Positions 20,600 to 30,367 are shown, counted from the first letter of the stretch. The stretch is DNA of 64,000 bases from Symbiodinium sp. CCMP2592 (GCA_905221615.1 CAJNDT010003868.1:124001-188000), one strand, 5' to 3'. Notes: generated by a model not told the origin, from the letters alone. Numbers and translations: made by a program.

Positions 20600-20681
20600 G
20601 TGGGTTCTTGCGTTCGGGGTGTTTTACTACGAGATCTTGGGTCTACAAGAACTTAAAAAGCACGACGTGAAACCCGAAAAG
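20600..20681 (+). CDS. Candidate membrane-edge exon
   Basis: The acceptor GACAGTATAG and donor GTTGCC enclose 82 nt: one leftover base, then WVLAFGVFYYEILGLQELKK and HDVKPEK. A short hydrophobic aromatic stretch passes into a charged amphipathic one, as at the end of a membrane helix. Family unknown. Confidence 0.52.
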
Positions 20682-20716
20682 GTTGCCATAAGCCCTGGAG
20701 GGGCTGTTGCAAGCCT

Positions 20717-20839
20717 TACCCCCAGGGTCCAAGTACCTAATAATCATGTACTCTCCCAAATCCTACCAAATCCTAGGTTATGTAACTACTATCCTAAAGC
20801 CGAGTACATAATTATTGGGTCCTTTGGACCCTTGGGGTT
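20717..20839. repeat. Palindromic element, GTACTCTCC family
   Basis: Arms ACCCCCAGGGTCCAAGTACC and the mirror TTTGGACCCTTGGGGT. Confidence 0.85.
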
Positions 20840-21360
20840 ATAAGAGCCCATTGCGGAAGACGGAATCCGACCCCTCCCCAAGCAAAGTCCGATTCACCAC
20901 TTCTGAATATTCACAGTCACAGTATTGCAATTGAAGCAGCAAGCTCACAACCTGAGTAGATCTGGAATTTCTTTCGCATCTCACCCCAAAACCAGCCTCG
21001 TTTAAACCAAAATGTTGAAACCTCTATTGATTTGGCACCCCTCATAGCGACGTGGTGTTTTGCATGCGTGTATCCGTAGCAGAAGATGAGTAACTATCGT
21101 TTCCTATGTACTTCGCTACTACGGCTTCAAGACGGTCACACTGCAACGCTCCGGCACTCCCTATAAACCCAAGCCCTAAGCCAGCCCCAAAGCAAAAACG
21201 TCAAGCCCCGAAACTTGTAAACAAAGCGAAATGCAAAACAAGCAGTCGAAGAGCATTCAATTCCCTTATACCCCAAATCCTACACTCCAAGCCGGCGAAA
21301 TCCCCTAAACCCGAAACCCTAAACCGCAAGCTCTACACCAATCTACACCCACAAAACTAC
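20840..21360. other. Stretch without a firm gene
   Basis: Unique, then CCCTAAGCC-like. An ATG at 21085 opens MSNYRFLCTSLLRLQDGHTA after a CAG, but no donor is clear. Confidence 0.35.
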
Positions 21361-21364
21361 AAAG

Positions 21365-21427
21365 AGGCTGCGAAGCCGAACCTTTGGCGTGGCCGGCGGA
21401 AGGGTCGAAGAGGGCCCGAAGCCGCAG
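21365..21427 (+). CDS. Candidate penultimate exon
   Basis: Sixty-three nucleotides in phase 0 reading RLRSRTFGVAGGRVEEGPKP before a strong CAG|GTGAGC donor. The intron that follows would end at the strong acceptor at 21735, giving phase-matched continuation into 21736-21777. Confidence 0.48.
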
Positions 21428-21572
21428 GTGAGCGAGAGCAGTGTTAAGGGTTTTGATCCAGGGGGTCAGGATTTAAGGATTTACGGTTTGAGGTTCAGGG
21501 TTTAGGGTTTAAGACTTACGGGTTTGTGGCGTGTTGTTTAGGGTTGCCCATGTTGGCAAGCATCCATGTATC

Positions 21573-21702
21573 CAAGGGTAAAAGGAGGGACCCTTAATAA
21601 GGACCCCTAGGTATATATCCTTAATATAGCTATTCTATACCCATTATATAGCCCATTATAGGGTAGGGGTCCCCATTAAGGGTCCCTCCTTTTCCCCTTT
21701 GA
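21573..21702. repeat. Palindromic element with 7-bp flanking repeat
   Basis: GGAGGGACCCTTAATAAGG family. ATGTATC is present on both sides (21566-21572 and 21703-21709). It lies inside the candidate intron 21428-21735. Confidence 0.8.
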
Positions 21703-21735
21703 ATGTATCTTACTTTCCTTGTTTCTGCATTGCAG

Positions 21736-21777
21736 GGCTCCCTATCCCCACTTGCGGTACTCGATGCATTCTCCTAG
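21736..21777 (+). CDS. Candidate terminal exon
   Basis: After the strong acceptor CTTGTTTCTGCATTGCAG the frame reads GSLSPLAVLDAFS and stops at TAG. It is phase-compatible with 21365-21427. Confidence 0.45.
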   Translation, partial: GSLSPLAVLDAFS

Positions 21778-21943
21778 TAACTAGGGTTTAAGGTTGAGGG
21801 TTTAGGGTTTAGGTCCTAGTAGTAGAGTAGGTAACCTTTAACCTTTTTGGGGGTAGTATAGTCCCTGTATGACCCCGTATATCCAAGAAGGTTAACCTTT
21901 AGTTCCCCATGATACCCGACAAGTAGGTTCTAGTGTCTACAAC

Positions 21944-22044
21944 TGGGCAAAGGCTGATCTAAGGCCTTCCAGGGTTCTATCAGGGAACGATGAGGACACG
22001 AAAACATAATCAGACAAGTTTCGCGATTAAGATCCTCCAAAAGA
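21944..22044 (-). CDS. Candidate coding exon
   Basis: Minus strand: acceptor GGCATTAG, donor GTTGTA. After one base it reads LLEDLNRETCLIMFSCPHRS, then LIEPWKALDQPLP. Family unknown. Confidence 0.4.
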
Positions 22045-22273
22045 CTAATGCCCCCCCCCCTCACCTTGTGAAGGAAACTTCCTTGCTTTATTAGTTTTGG
22101 TTTGGGTTTAAGGGTTTGAGGATTGAGCGTTTGGGGGGGGGGGGGGGTGGGCGCTGGAGCGGTGGATTCTGGTGGGGCTTTCAATGGTGGACCCTCTACA
22201 TGAAGTTTGAGCATTAGGTAGTGATGGAAGGTGTCTTAATACAACCCTACTGCAACCTATTGGTTCAGTCCTT

Positions 22274-22366
22274 CTGCTGATGGCATAAATCCTGCAGTAC
22301 CTGAAGGACCCTAAACTATGGCAATAATGACCAGTTCCTTATGGGGTAATGCAGTATTTATATCCC
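22274..22366. repeat. Palindromic element, ATCCTGCA family
   Basis: Arms CTGATGGCATAAATCCTGCA and the mirror TGCAGTATTTATATC. An AT microsatellite follows at 22414-22465. Confidence 0.65.
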
Positions 22367-22415
22367 TAAACTAAACCCTAAAACCCTACAGATCCCTTAA
22401 AGGAATCCCCCCTTG

Positions 22416-22450
<35 letters not shown>

Positions 22451-22509
22451 ATATATATATATAGATCCCTTTAAAGGATCTGTATCATCAACCGCTTTAA
22501 GCCGCAAAG

Positions 22510-22602
22510 CTGCAACCTCGCGGCAGGTTTTCCGAGCAGCTTCCTCTCCGAGGCATCAGCGCAGCCCTCCGTCAGCAAGGCTTCCCAGGATCCCTCCACT
22601 AG
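22510..22602 (+). CDS. Candidate exon ending at a palindromic element
   Basis: After CCGCAAAG the frame reads LQPRGRFSEQLPLRGISAAL, then RQQGFPGSLH and a TAG. That TAG is the CTAG edge of the palindromic element at 22596, so the stop may lie in the inserted element rather than the original exon. Confidence 0.42.
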   Translation: MQPRGRFSEQLPLRGISAALRQQGFPGSLH

Positions 22603-22683
22603 GACCCAGGGTAGGCCCTTATTCAAAAACGGCACCTTTTTTGGTCTTAGGTTACTCTTGGGTCTACTCTTGGGTCTAGTCTA
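22596..22683. repeat. Palindromic element, CTAGGACCCAG-GTAGGCCCTT family
   Basis: Starts CTAGGACCCAGGGTAGGCCC and ends near GGGTCTAG. Confidence 0.6.
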
Positions 22684-22850
22684 GCCCAAGATACCCGTTC
22701 AGGGTTTGCAGGATATTTACAGATCATGAGAGGTTTGTCAAGGGTGTTGGGCCATATGACTGTGGTTGTTCGTGCGTTTGATTTTCGGGATTACGGACTT
22801 CAAGGTGCACTGCACCGCGTTTCATCGGTTTAGGGTTTTAATCTTGCTGT

Positions 22851-22952
22851 TCTTCTGGTTGGCTCTTATACTTGAACTTTTTGGGTTTCTATATGAACTA
22901 TGGTAAGGAGGCTAAAAGTTTAACTTTTAGGAGGGGTCCAGAAGTCAGCCAA
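22851..22952. repeat. Palindromic element, TTCTGGTTGGCTCTTA family
   Basis: Left arm TTCTGGTTGGCTCTTA, right arm GTCCAGAAGTCAGCCAAG. A second copy lies at 62108-62202. Confidence 0.7.
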
Positions 22953-22980
22953 GATATTTAGCTTCGGGTTTTGATCTATA

Positions 22981-23089
22981 GTAGAAGCCAGAAAGTTGGA
23001 ACATGGCTTTAGGAGGATAAGTGCTAGGATCCCTTATACCTTACCTTAAGGGCATGTGGTTAATGATGTTCCAACTTTCTGGCTTCTAC
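22981..23089. repeat. Palindromic element, CCAGAAAGTTGGAA family
   Basis: Arms GTAGAAGCCAGAAAGTTGGA and the mirror ending CTTTCTGGCTTCTAC. Confidence 0.85.
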
Positions 23090-23199
23090 CCCAAATAGAG
23101 CCTAAACCCCAAACTCTATAGATCCCTTTAAGGAACCCCTTAGAGATCCCTTTATGGATCCCTTTAAGGAGCCTGTAATTAACAAGTAGCTTCTACTAT

Positions 23200-23309
23200 A
23201 CCTAAGGCTCCATGTACCCTTTTAGTAGATACTTAGGCCTTAAGTAGCTATATAGGGACCCCTTTAAGGCCTAAGTATCTACTATACAGATACATGGAGC
23301 CTTTGGGTA
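23200..23309. repeat. Palindromic element, CTCCATGTACCC family
   Basis: Arms CCTAAGGCTCCATGTACCC and the mirror ATGGAGCCTTTGGG. Confidence 0.85.
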
Positions 23310-23519
23310 TAATATAGGGGTCCAAATAATTACCAATATTATGGTGGGGGTTCCTTATTATGATTATAGTATAATGGGCCCCAAAACCCTATTCTAATTA
23401 TTCAGGCCCCTACATTACCATTGGTCATGGCTTGAATCCCGACTCTGCGTGTGCTTCAGCCTGAAGCTCTTCATCCTCCTCTCGACAATGCACCCCCCCA
23501 ACCTTGTCATTTGTTTTCA

Positions 23520-23580
23520 ATGTGTATATGTGTATATACATATATATATATATATATATATGGGTATACACCATACACCT

Positions 23581-23621
<41 letters not shown>

Positions 23622-23680
23622 TATATATATATCATATATATATATATATGTATAGGTGTATGGTGTATACCCATATACTC
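23520..23680. repeat. Palindromic AT microsatellite
   Basis: TATA runs flanked by GGGTATACACCATACACC and its mirror GGTGTATGGTGTATACCC, so the block is one large inverted repeat around an AT core. Confidence 0.9.
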
Positions 23681-24112
23681 ACATGTGTTGACGTCTTCTT
23701 TGTGTGTTGTGTGCGTTTGTTCGTTTACTCATACACATACATACTATTTGTGTATGTGGTTCTGAGTTTGCTGTGATTTTTTGCATACCACTGTTTGTAT
23801 GTATACATGTATGCATTTATGCATGATTAGTGCTCGCCTGTATGCTTGTATGCAAGTAGGTATATATGCATGCATGTATATTGTGCACCCACCTCTGTAT
23901 ACCCGAACCTCCCCAATCCTTCTTAAATAAACTTCGAAAGCGTGTATATTAAGCCTGGCCTGAACCCTCAACACCACTCAAACCGCTGCGAAGTATAAAT
24001 ATGCAAGCTGTATGGAGCTGTTGTAGAGCCCCTAAATGGAAGCCTGAAGGGATAGTTTTCGTCTTGACTCCCTAAGCCCGACAACGGAAATCCACTCTAG
24101 AACCATTATTGA
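23681..24112. other. Stretch without a supported gene
   Basis: GTAT/ATGC-rich low-complexity DNA to about 23890, then unique sequence. Confidence 0.5.
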
Positions 24113-24205
24113 CCCAGAGGGTCCAAGGACTCCCTATTATAGGACTTGAGGGCCTTATTAGGTACCAAAAAACCGTAAATAGGGACTACTTGGACCCTTA
24201 GGGTG
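24113..24205. repeat. Palindromic element, CCCAGAGGGTCCAAG type
   Basis: Arms ACCCAGAGGGTCCAAGGACT and a mirrored end with TACTTGGACCCTTAGGG. Confidence 0.7.
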
Positions 24206-24256
24206 AACCTTGAAAAGAACCCCATGACGCAGCCTTGATAGTAACACTGCACCCAG

Positions 24257-24310
24257 GTCGGATGGAGGGGATCAGGCGCCTCCTTTCCTGCGCACCGAAA
24301 TCTTGCCTCG
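24257..24310 (+). CDS. Candidate coding exon
   Basis: After the acceptor ACTGCACCCAG the frame reads SDGGDQAPPFLRTEILPRHP. The donor is not canonical, so the end is approximate. Confidence 0.38.
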
Positions 24311-24582
24311 CCATCCGGGCACCGGAAACCCTTTTAGGGTTTGGGAGGGACCCTTAATGGGGACCCCTACCCTATAATGGGCTATATAATGGGTATATAA
24401 TGGGGGCGGTTGGGGGCTTGGGAGTTGAGGGATTGAGGGCTTCGTGGTTGACCTTCTAGGGTTGACGGCTTCGGGGATTCAGCGTTTTGGGTATGGGTTG
24501 ATGGCATCCGTCCATCAAAACCCGTCTTTTCAAGCTACCTACTTATGACACTCTTACAGATGTTCTGCAACTGTTTGTTTAC

Positions 24583-24699
24583 GGTTATTGAGGGGGCACT
24601 AAGCGCCAGAGCTTGGTTTTGTCCGCCCAAGCCCAGCCTGTTTTGAGGGTCAGCTGGTTCCAGCTGCATTATGGCCCGCAAGCACTTAAAGCTCATCCT
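24583..24699 (-). CDS. Candidate coding exon
   Basis: Minus strand: acceptor GTCTTTGAAG, donor GTAAAC, exactly 39 codons in phase 0: RMSFKCLRAIMQLEPADPQN, then RLGLGGQNQALALSAPSIT. Looks protein-like; family unknown. Confidence 0.5.
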
Positions 24700-24748
24700 C
24701 TTCAAAGACAAAACCCCAATACCAAAATGTAATTCTGATAACCTACCC

Positions 24749-24860
24749 AACGGCTCCATGCATGTACCTTAACTTATATAGACACTTAAAGCCTTAAAGG
24801 GTCCCTATATAGGTGCTTTCAGGCTTAAGTACATACTAGTTGCGTACATGGAACCTCAGG
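24749..24860. repeat. Palindromic element, CTCCATGTACC family
   Basis: Diverged copy with arms ACGGCTCCATGCATGTACC and TACATGGAACCTCAGGG. Confidence 0.65.
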
Positions 24861-24874
24861 GCCAAGCCTGTCAG

Positions 24875-24966
24875 CCCTGCCAGTGTCGCGGACCGGGCCA
24901 TTCTGATCTCCATCTCCTGGCTGCGGCCACTGCCTGCTGCTATGGCAGGACCGTGGTTTGTGCGCG
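24875..24966 (+). CDS. Candidate Cys-rich exon
   Basis: After the acceptor AAGCCTGTCAG the frame reads PCQCRGPGHSDLHLLAAATA, then CCYGRTVVCAR. Five cysteines suggest an extracellular or metal-binding segment. A GTGGTT donor lies after GRT. Confidence 0.42.
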
Positions 24967-25830
24967 AGTATAGGGTTCAGTGTGTAGTTTAGGTTTCAGG
25001 CTTTAGGGTTTTGACTTTTCTGATTTGAGTTGGGTTTGTTTCAGAATTTAGGAAACAGGCTTTTGTTGAGTTTTGGGTGTATGATTTGTTGGCCTGAGTG
25101 CTGTACGGTCGGTGACTTCAGGTTAAGCCTTAAAGACTGTCCTTAGAAGCCGTACATCCCGAAACGAAAACTCCAGTGCCGGGAAGCCCTAAACCAGCTA
25201 GTCTTGAACCGCAACCCCAACACCCGAACAGGATTGTCCACAACACCTCGTGCTGTATGGACGAGAACATTGCCACCGGGGTTTCGCGGAAGCTCCCTGG
25301 CTTACCTTGCTGAAGTTTTGGGCTATTATAGTAGCCCACGGTCTAGGGTTGAGGGGTTTAGGGTTTACGGTACTAAGATAAGAATATAGGTATAGTCCGT
25401 ATAGTGCCTTTATACACAAAGCCGAAAGCTGCAAGGGCTCCCAACTTGACTTAAAGCGAAGGCCCTGAACGCTGAGCACCCAAGACCGCGCAGGCGAGTA
25501 TTGGAAAGTTGTTGGTCTCATTTAGGGTCTAGGGTTTAGGGCCTGTCAAGGAAAAAGGGCTGTCTATCTGAATTAGGATTGACAGTTATGGTTTGGGGCT
25601 ACGGAAGCTTATCTGCTAGGGTTTGCAGTATGGTGTAGAAGTGCAAAAAATCTGTGGTAGTATGATGGATCCGTGCTCAAGTCGTTTAGACTCTCCGGGA
25701 CAATGGATATGACCAGCGTGGCCGCATGGTTAGTGATTTGCATTAGTAATAGCAGTGTAAACCCTATGGTAGCTATGAAGGTTTCCATGTCAGTCTTCGA
25801 ATGCCGTCGTCTGAGCCAAGGGAAGTCCAG

Positions 25831-25917
25831 CGACCGGGTATGTCCTGGGATTGCAATGACGAGAACTGCTACGACACGCTGGTCGGGAAGCGAGGTGGCT
25901 ATGTCTCAAAGCTCAGG
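25831..25917 (+). CDS. Candidate Cys-rich exon
   Basis: The acceptor GGAAGTCCAG and donor GTGAAC enclose exactly 29 codons: RPGMSWDCNDENCYDTLVGK, then RGGYVSKLR. G/C-ending codons dominate. The WDCNDENCYD string resembles acidic, calcium-binding disulphide repeats, but I cannot name the domain. Confidence 0.55.
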
Positions 25918-26092
25918 GTGAACCCTACCCTCCGAACTCCTTAAGCCTCTGACCTTAAACATGGAGGGTCCGGGAATGTGAGTAGTATATTATCCCACCA
26001 TAGCCCTGTTTGAGATTTCTATGATCCATGCCCTCGCCTAGACCGCGGCATGCAGCGCTCCTTGTTCTGGTCATCATGCAACAGTCCTAGCC

Positions 26093-26224
26093 CCGAGGGT
26101 CCCTATCTACACATATATATATATACACACATATATTACCATTATGGAATCAGGCCCCAAAAGTCCATCACCAATATGGGTTTTGGTATCTTCTTCCACA
26201 ATAGTCGTGTTTGTGGGCCCCCTT
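26093..26224. repeat. Palindromic element, ACCATTATGGAAT family, with internal TA run
   Basis: Arms CCCGAGGGTCCC and GGGCCCCCTTGG around TACCATTATGGAATCAGG; a short TATATA/CACACA run sits in the left arm. Confidence 0.65.
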
Positions 26225-26457
26225 GGTAAGATGAATCATAAACCGGATCATGAGGCTCGGGGCCTAGACAGCCCTCAAGCTCTTGATTTTTATTTTTGAG
26301 CCCTAACACCCGAGCCTCAACCTTCAACCCTCAACCCCTAAAGTCCCAAACCCCAAACCTCAACCTTTAACATCAAAACGTGTAGAAATGCTAGAGCGAA
26401 CCCGAATCAACTGGGTATTTTCGGCAGCCAAAAGCTCCGAAATGCTCCGTAACTGCA

Positions 26458-26568
26458 CCCAGAGCCTCTAAAACCCCGTAATTAAGGAATCTACCATAAA
26501 TCGTATTCGGGTATCCTATGATGATTGAAGGTCTATTCCTTAATTCAGGGGTTTTGGGAGTCTCTGGG
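26458..26568. repeat. Palindromic element, CCCAGAG-CTC-TAAAACCCC family
   Basis: Same family as 11774-11882; the interior mirrors TTAAGGAATCTACC. Confidence 0.75.
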
Positions 26569-26686
26569 AAGGAATGGCACATCATTGAAACCTCAGCTCG
26601 AGCCCCAAGGCCCCCCGAATACCCCCAGCTGCTTCCGTGAGAGGAAGTCACGTTAAAGGAGCCCTAAGCAAGTAGGTTCCCAAAGG

Positions 26687-26851
26687 GTCGCCCACAATGG
26701 ACCTCAATTGCAGCGGCACCCGTTGCTCCACGCCCCTGCAAGCCCCCAAGCCCCCATTATCCCAAAGGGTCCAAGTATCATCATGGGACATACTCAGACC
26801 CCCAAAATACCCTGTAAGTATATACCAGGATGATACTTGCACCCTTTGGGG
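26687..26851. repeat. Duplicated block, copy 2 (flank plus palindromic element)
   Basis: Near-identical to 19956-20123 over the whole length, including unique-looking flank. Confidence 0.85.
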
Positions 26852-26883
26852 CTTCTTAGGGTCCAGGTAGGTCCGACCCTTAG

Positions 26884-26940
26884 GTGCCGATGTGCTTTGG
26901 TTTCCCGATGGAGCCGACTGCTCCACACCGAGGAGCCACG
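26884..26940 (+). CDS. Candidate coding exon
   Basis: The acceptor CCGACCCTTAG and donor GTTTGG enclose 19 codons in phase 0 reading VPMCFGFPMEPTAPHRGAT. The donor leads straight into TTTAGGG-like sequence. Confidence 0.42.
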
Positions 26941-27080
26941 GTTTGGGGCTTAGGGGTTTAGGGAGGGGTTTAGGGGGTTTCGGGGTTTAGGGGTTTAGGG
27001 TTTAGGGGTTTAGGGGTTTCGGGTTTAGGGTTTTCGGGTTTAGTGGTTTAGGGTTTAGGGGTTATGGCCTGGGGTGTTCA
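26941..27080. repeat. Degenerate TTTAGGG tract
   Basis: GTTTAGGGG, GTTTCGGG and GTTTAGTGG units following the candidate exon at 26884. Confidence 0.9.
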
Positions 27081-27438
27081 GGGTGCGGGGTTTTTGGGGT
27101 ATAGGTTCCGCAAGGTTTTGGGTATAGCGAGGGTATGGGGTCTACAGTTACATGCTACAAGGCTTATAGAGTTTCGGTATACGGGTATACCTATAGGCTG
27201 ATACCCTACCCCTTTTTAAGTACCTAATCCTTCAGATAGGATCGGCTATATAGAGAAGTAGGTAACTTCAAAACGGGGGTAGGGTATGAGACTCCAGGCA
27301 GGGTTTATACGATGTACTCCCCTTGAGGCTCTGGGATGGGTTTAGGGTTTATAGGGTTTAGGGTTCTGTGGTTTTGTTTGTGGGTTGGTGTCGGGAGCAC
27401 GGTATGTTGGCTACTTTAGTGTGGTCATAGGAAGGAAC

Positions 27439-27475
27439 CCTGAGAAATGCTTCTCCAGTAGAAGCATTTCTCAGG
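27439..27475. repeat. Perfect 16-bp hairpin with 5-nt loop
   Basis: CCTGAGAAATGCTTCT, loop CCAGT, then the exact complement. It does not belong to the palindromic families listed elsewhere. Confidence 0.9.
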
Positions 27476-27557
27476 ATTATTTAGCTACTATGTTCTACAT
27501 ACTGTTTGTTTTGCGTGGCACCTGTCCCCGTTTACTCATTACTTTTGGGGGCTGCAG

Positions 27558-27650
27558 GCAAGAGCCTACCGGGAGACAAGATTTGGGTTTCGCATCCACG
27601 CGCCTTGCATGAGGTCTTTTATTTGTAGCTTCCGCAAGCTGAGCTTCCAG
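27558..27650 (+). CDS. Candidate coding exon
   Basis: After the acceptor TTGGGGGCTGCAG the frame reads ARAYRETRFGFRIHAPCMRS, then FICSFRKLSFQ, for 31 codons. The end could be a CAG|GATATA (GA-type) donor. Family unknown. Confidence 0.42.
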
Positions 27651-27776
27651 GATATACTCATACCCGAAGTACCCGAAACCCTATACCCCGAGCCCTAAAG
27701 CCTTACAGACCCTCTGGTCCTCAGTATGTTCGTGGGTGGACTTAAAGAACGTGGAATACGAGCTTAAAGGTATTGG

Positions 27777-27876
27777 TTAGAAGCTGCCCCCACCCTGTAA
27801 TAGTGACCATAAGGATTATATCGGATTGTATTAGGGCCCTATTATACCACTATTACAGGGTGGGGGCAGCTCCTAA
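27777..27876. mobile_element. MITE with 8-bp target duplication, family TTAGAAGCTGCCCCC
   Basis: Inverted ends TTAGAAGCTGCCCCCACCC and the mirror. GGTATTGG lies on both sides (27769-27776 and 27877-27884). Copies at 29676-29776 and 60615-60713 also have 8-bp duplications. Non-coding; an 8-bp duplication is the length made by hAT-type transposases among others. Confidence 0.88.
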
Positions 27877-28502
27877 GGTATTGGGCCATGATTCTATCTA
27901 CTTTGGGGTGTTTAGATAGGGGTTAGGTTGTAGGAAACCCGGGTTTGGGGTTCGAAGCTTAGGGTTTCCTGGCTCAGGGTTTAGGGATTAGCCCCCAGGG
28001 TCCGAACTATATTATACGTAGTAGAATGTAGCGTTTCCATATTCGGAATTTTATTAATATGATTCATGAAAGATCCCCCATACTTGTGCCTGGGACACTT
28101 TGGGGCAGGGTGATTCAGGGTTTAGGGTCTGTTGGCGTTTGTTAGGTTGCCTCTAGATTTTCTGGCTACCTACCCTGGTTGTTGGCGAAGACGACACACT
28201 GCACTCCCAACGAAACTCTGGACACGAATCCCCGGGACTCGAGACTCTAACCTCTGGTTCCTATATGTACTTCCTACGGCCTAAACTCTGAGCTGCAGTC
28301 ACGCTGCGTACCTACATAGCATATGCTTGGACCGACATGGGGTCCTATATACTTGCATATGCGTCTCTTCTCCGTCCCCGACCCCTAAATTTGAATCCTA
28401 AACCCTGCACCATCCTAAACATTAAACCGCTAAAGCTACGGTTTAGGGTTTTGGGTTTCAGGTTTAGGGTTTGGGTTTTAGTATTTAGGGTTTCGGGTTC
28501 AG

Positions 28503-28590
28503 GGTCTCACCGAAACACACCTCTGGAGGATCCTATACACCCATGGCGGCAGCTGGATGTTTGGGTCTCCGGACACCGAAGCCCTGAGAG
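28503..28590 (+). CDS. Candidate alpha/beta-hydrolase-like exon
   Basis: After the acceptor TCGGGTTCAG the frame reads GLTETHLWRILYTHGGSWMF, then GSPDTEALRA. YTHGGSWMFGSPDT matches the HGG oxyanion-hole region of carboxylesterase/lipase-type alpha/beta hydrolases. The frame soon stops unless it splices near GCAAG|GAGATA. If correct, the gene would encode a serine esterase; the catalytic serine must lie on another exon. Confidence 0.52.
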
Positions 28591-28611
28591 CAAGGAGATA
28601 AACCCTCCTAC

Positions 28612-28708
28612 CCCGACCCTAAGGCCCCAGAGTAGTTCCTTTTGGGGGCTCATGTTCAGAATCCTATAAGGTAATCCCAAAAAGGAACTACTTTGGGGCC
28701 TATGGGTA
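28612..28708. repeat. Palindromic element, AAGGCCCCAGAGTAGTTCC family
   Basis: Arms CCCTAAGGCCCCAGAGTAGT and the mirror GAACTACTTTGGGGCC. A second copy lies at 61937-62030. It sits just after the hydrolase-like exon. Confidence 0.85.
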
Positions 28709-28971
28709 AACCCTAAACCCCAAACCTGCTTCATTTTGAACTTTTCTCTTTTGAGCGGGGGTTTGGTGTCCAGGGGCTGGGCTTTGAGCCTCCGCGGTTT
28801 GGGCGTCTGGTGCTTCGGGCTTTTTTGTTGATGTATGTTAGTACTGGGTTTGGGGATCTACGTAGTAGGTTTCAGGGTTTTAGGGTGTAGGGCCGTTCAG
28901 GGTTTAGGTTTCTGACGTTTTTGGGGTGCAGAGCTTCGGGATCCTTGGGTTTCGGGTGTCTTTCACTTCAG

Positions 28972-29040
28972 TTCCAAATCTCTCTGCCAGACGAATGTCT
29001 TGGTCTTCTGTTTTGCTGGAGCCCTAAAGATGCTTATTAG
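28972..29040 (+). CDS. Candidate exon with stop
   Basis: After the acceptor GTCTTTCACTTCAG the frame reads FQISLPDECLGLLFCWSPKD, then AY and TAG. May be a last exon. Confidence 0.4.
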   Translation, partial: FQISLPDECLGLLFCWSPKDAY

Positions 29041-29156
29041 CCGAAACCTCGGAACCCGTGAACTGGAAGCTTCAAACTTAAAGTAGCCCCAAACCCTAAA
29101 CCCTGATAGAACCGCTTATGAGACCCTTTACAGCACGCTTAAAGCAACCCTCAAAG

Positions 29157-29240
29157 CCGTTGTTAAGGACTCGTATGCTCAACTGGCTTCGAAGCTGTCG
29201 AAGGCTTGGCGGGGAGCATCTGGGAGAGCTACCAGGGGCT
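29157..29240 (+). CDS. Candidate coding exon
   Basis: After AACCCTCAAAG the frame reads VVKDSYAQLASKLSKAWRGA, then SGRATRGFG, a basic helical stretch. No canonical donor is seen; the end is approximate. Confidence 0.4.
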
Positions 29241-29460
29241 TTGGGCTTAGGGTGAACGGTTTAGTAGGGTTTAGGACTCAGGGTTCAGGCTTTTCGGGGT
29301 CTGGTTTTCTGGCTTGGGACTCTAGAGTTGATAGTTTTTGCGGTTTAGGGTTTTTCAGGTAGGGTCTGGGTCTCGGCTTCCAGATTTTGGTTCCGGCCTC
29401 AGTACATAGGGCTTTGGGGGTTAGTGTTTGGTGAAGGGCTTCGGAATTGGGGTTTAGGGG

Positions 29461-29597
29461 TACTTGGAGGATCGGGGGACTTAGCAGCTGGATATTTTAG
29501 CGACTTATAAGTACCATAACCCCAAGTAGGGTCCCTTTTAGGGTACTTATAAGTCTGCTTACTACCTAAATACAAAGTCCCCCGACCATCCAAGTAG
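29461..29597. repeat. Palindromic element, ACTTGGAGGATC family
   Basis: Arms TACTTGGAGGATCGGGGGAC and a mirrored right end; the longest copy of the family here. Confidence 0.8.
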
Positions 29598-29675
29598 GGG
29601 TTAGTCAGTAAGTAGAATGATCAGGGCTTGGGACGGATTGCTGTATTACTCTAGATGGGCTATGAAGAGGATAGT

Positions 29676-29776
29676 TTAGAAGCTGCCCCCACCCTGTCAT
29701 AGTGGTATACTAGGACTATAATAGGGCCCTAATATAATCCTTATAGTCACTATTACAGGGTGGGGGCAGCTTCTAA
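29676..29776. mobile_element. MITE with 8-bp target duplication, family TTAGAAGCTGCCCCC
   Basis: Target duplication AGGATAGT at 29668-29675 and 29777-29784. The right duplicate borders the candidate exon at 29787. Confidence 0.9.
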
Positions 29777-29786
29777 AGGATAGTGC

Positions 29787-29968
29787 GAAGAACTATTCAA
29801 AGATGTAGATTAATTGGCGGCTGGTGCCTAGCTGCGTCCGACACCTTACAACTGCTTAACAGGGTTTCGCCTCAGTACCTCCGAACTTCTAACTTTGGTA
29901 AGTGGTCAAAATGCTGCTTTTTCAACCATCAGGGTATCAGAACCTTCCGCCATCAACCCGGAGCCGAG
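29787..29968 (+). CDS. Candidate coding exon, Cys-containing
   Basis: Open frame of about 60 codons: CRLIGGWCLAASDTLQLLNR, then VSPQYLRTSNFGKWSKCCFF and NHQGIRTFRHQPGAE, ending at a GTACGA donor in phase 0. A strong internal GTAAGTG and CAACCATCAG pair 35 nt apart could be a tiny intron, but reading through keeps the frame. Family unknown. Confidence 0.5.
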
Positions 29969-30296
29969 GTACGAATGCAGGGGCCTCAAAGGGTGTTGGG
30001 GGGTTATCATAGTTATAGTATAATATGCCCCAAAATCCTAAACCCCAAAACCCTAAACTCCAAAAGTCCAAAACCCTAAATTCACAATTTTAAACCCCAA
30101 ACCCCTAAACCCAAAACCCTAAACCCCAAAACCCTAAACCAAAACCCCAAAACCCTAAACCCTAAACCCTAACACTAAGGCCCCTACATTTCGTACTACA
30201 ACCGAAGCCCTCTGAAAAACCTACGCTCTGAACCAGTGATCTCCTAGGGGTCCATGTTTCGTAGAGGATCGATACACTTTGGCCCAAAAGTAGTGC

Positions 30297-30367
30297 CTAT
30301 AAAGGGATCCATAGGAATTCCTTAAAGGGCTCCTTTAAGGGATCCACAGGGTTTCCCTTATAGGTAC
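30297..30367. repeat. Small palindromic element adjoining an exon
   Basis: Arms CCTATAAAGGGATCC and a mirrored right part GGGTTTCCCTTATAGG. Its right edge GTACCT (minus strand) is the donor of the exon at 30368-30508. Confidence 0.6.
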
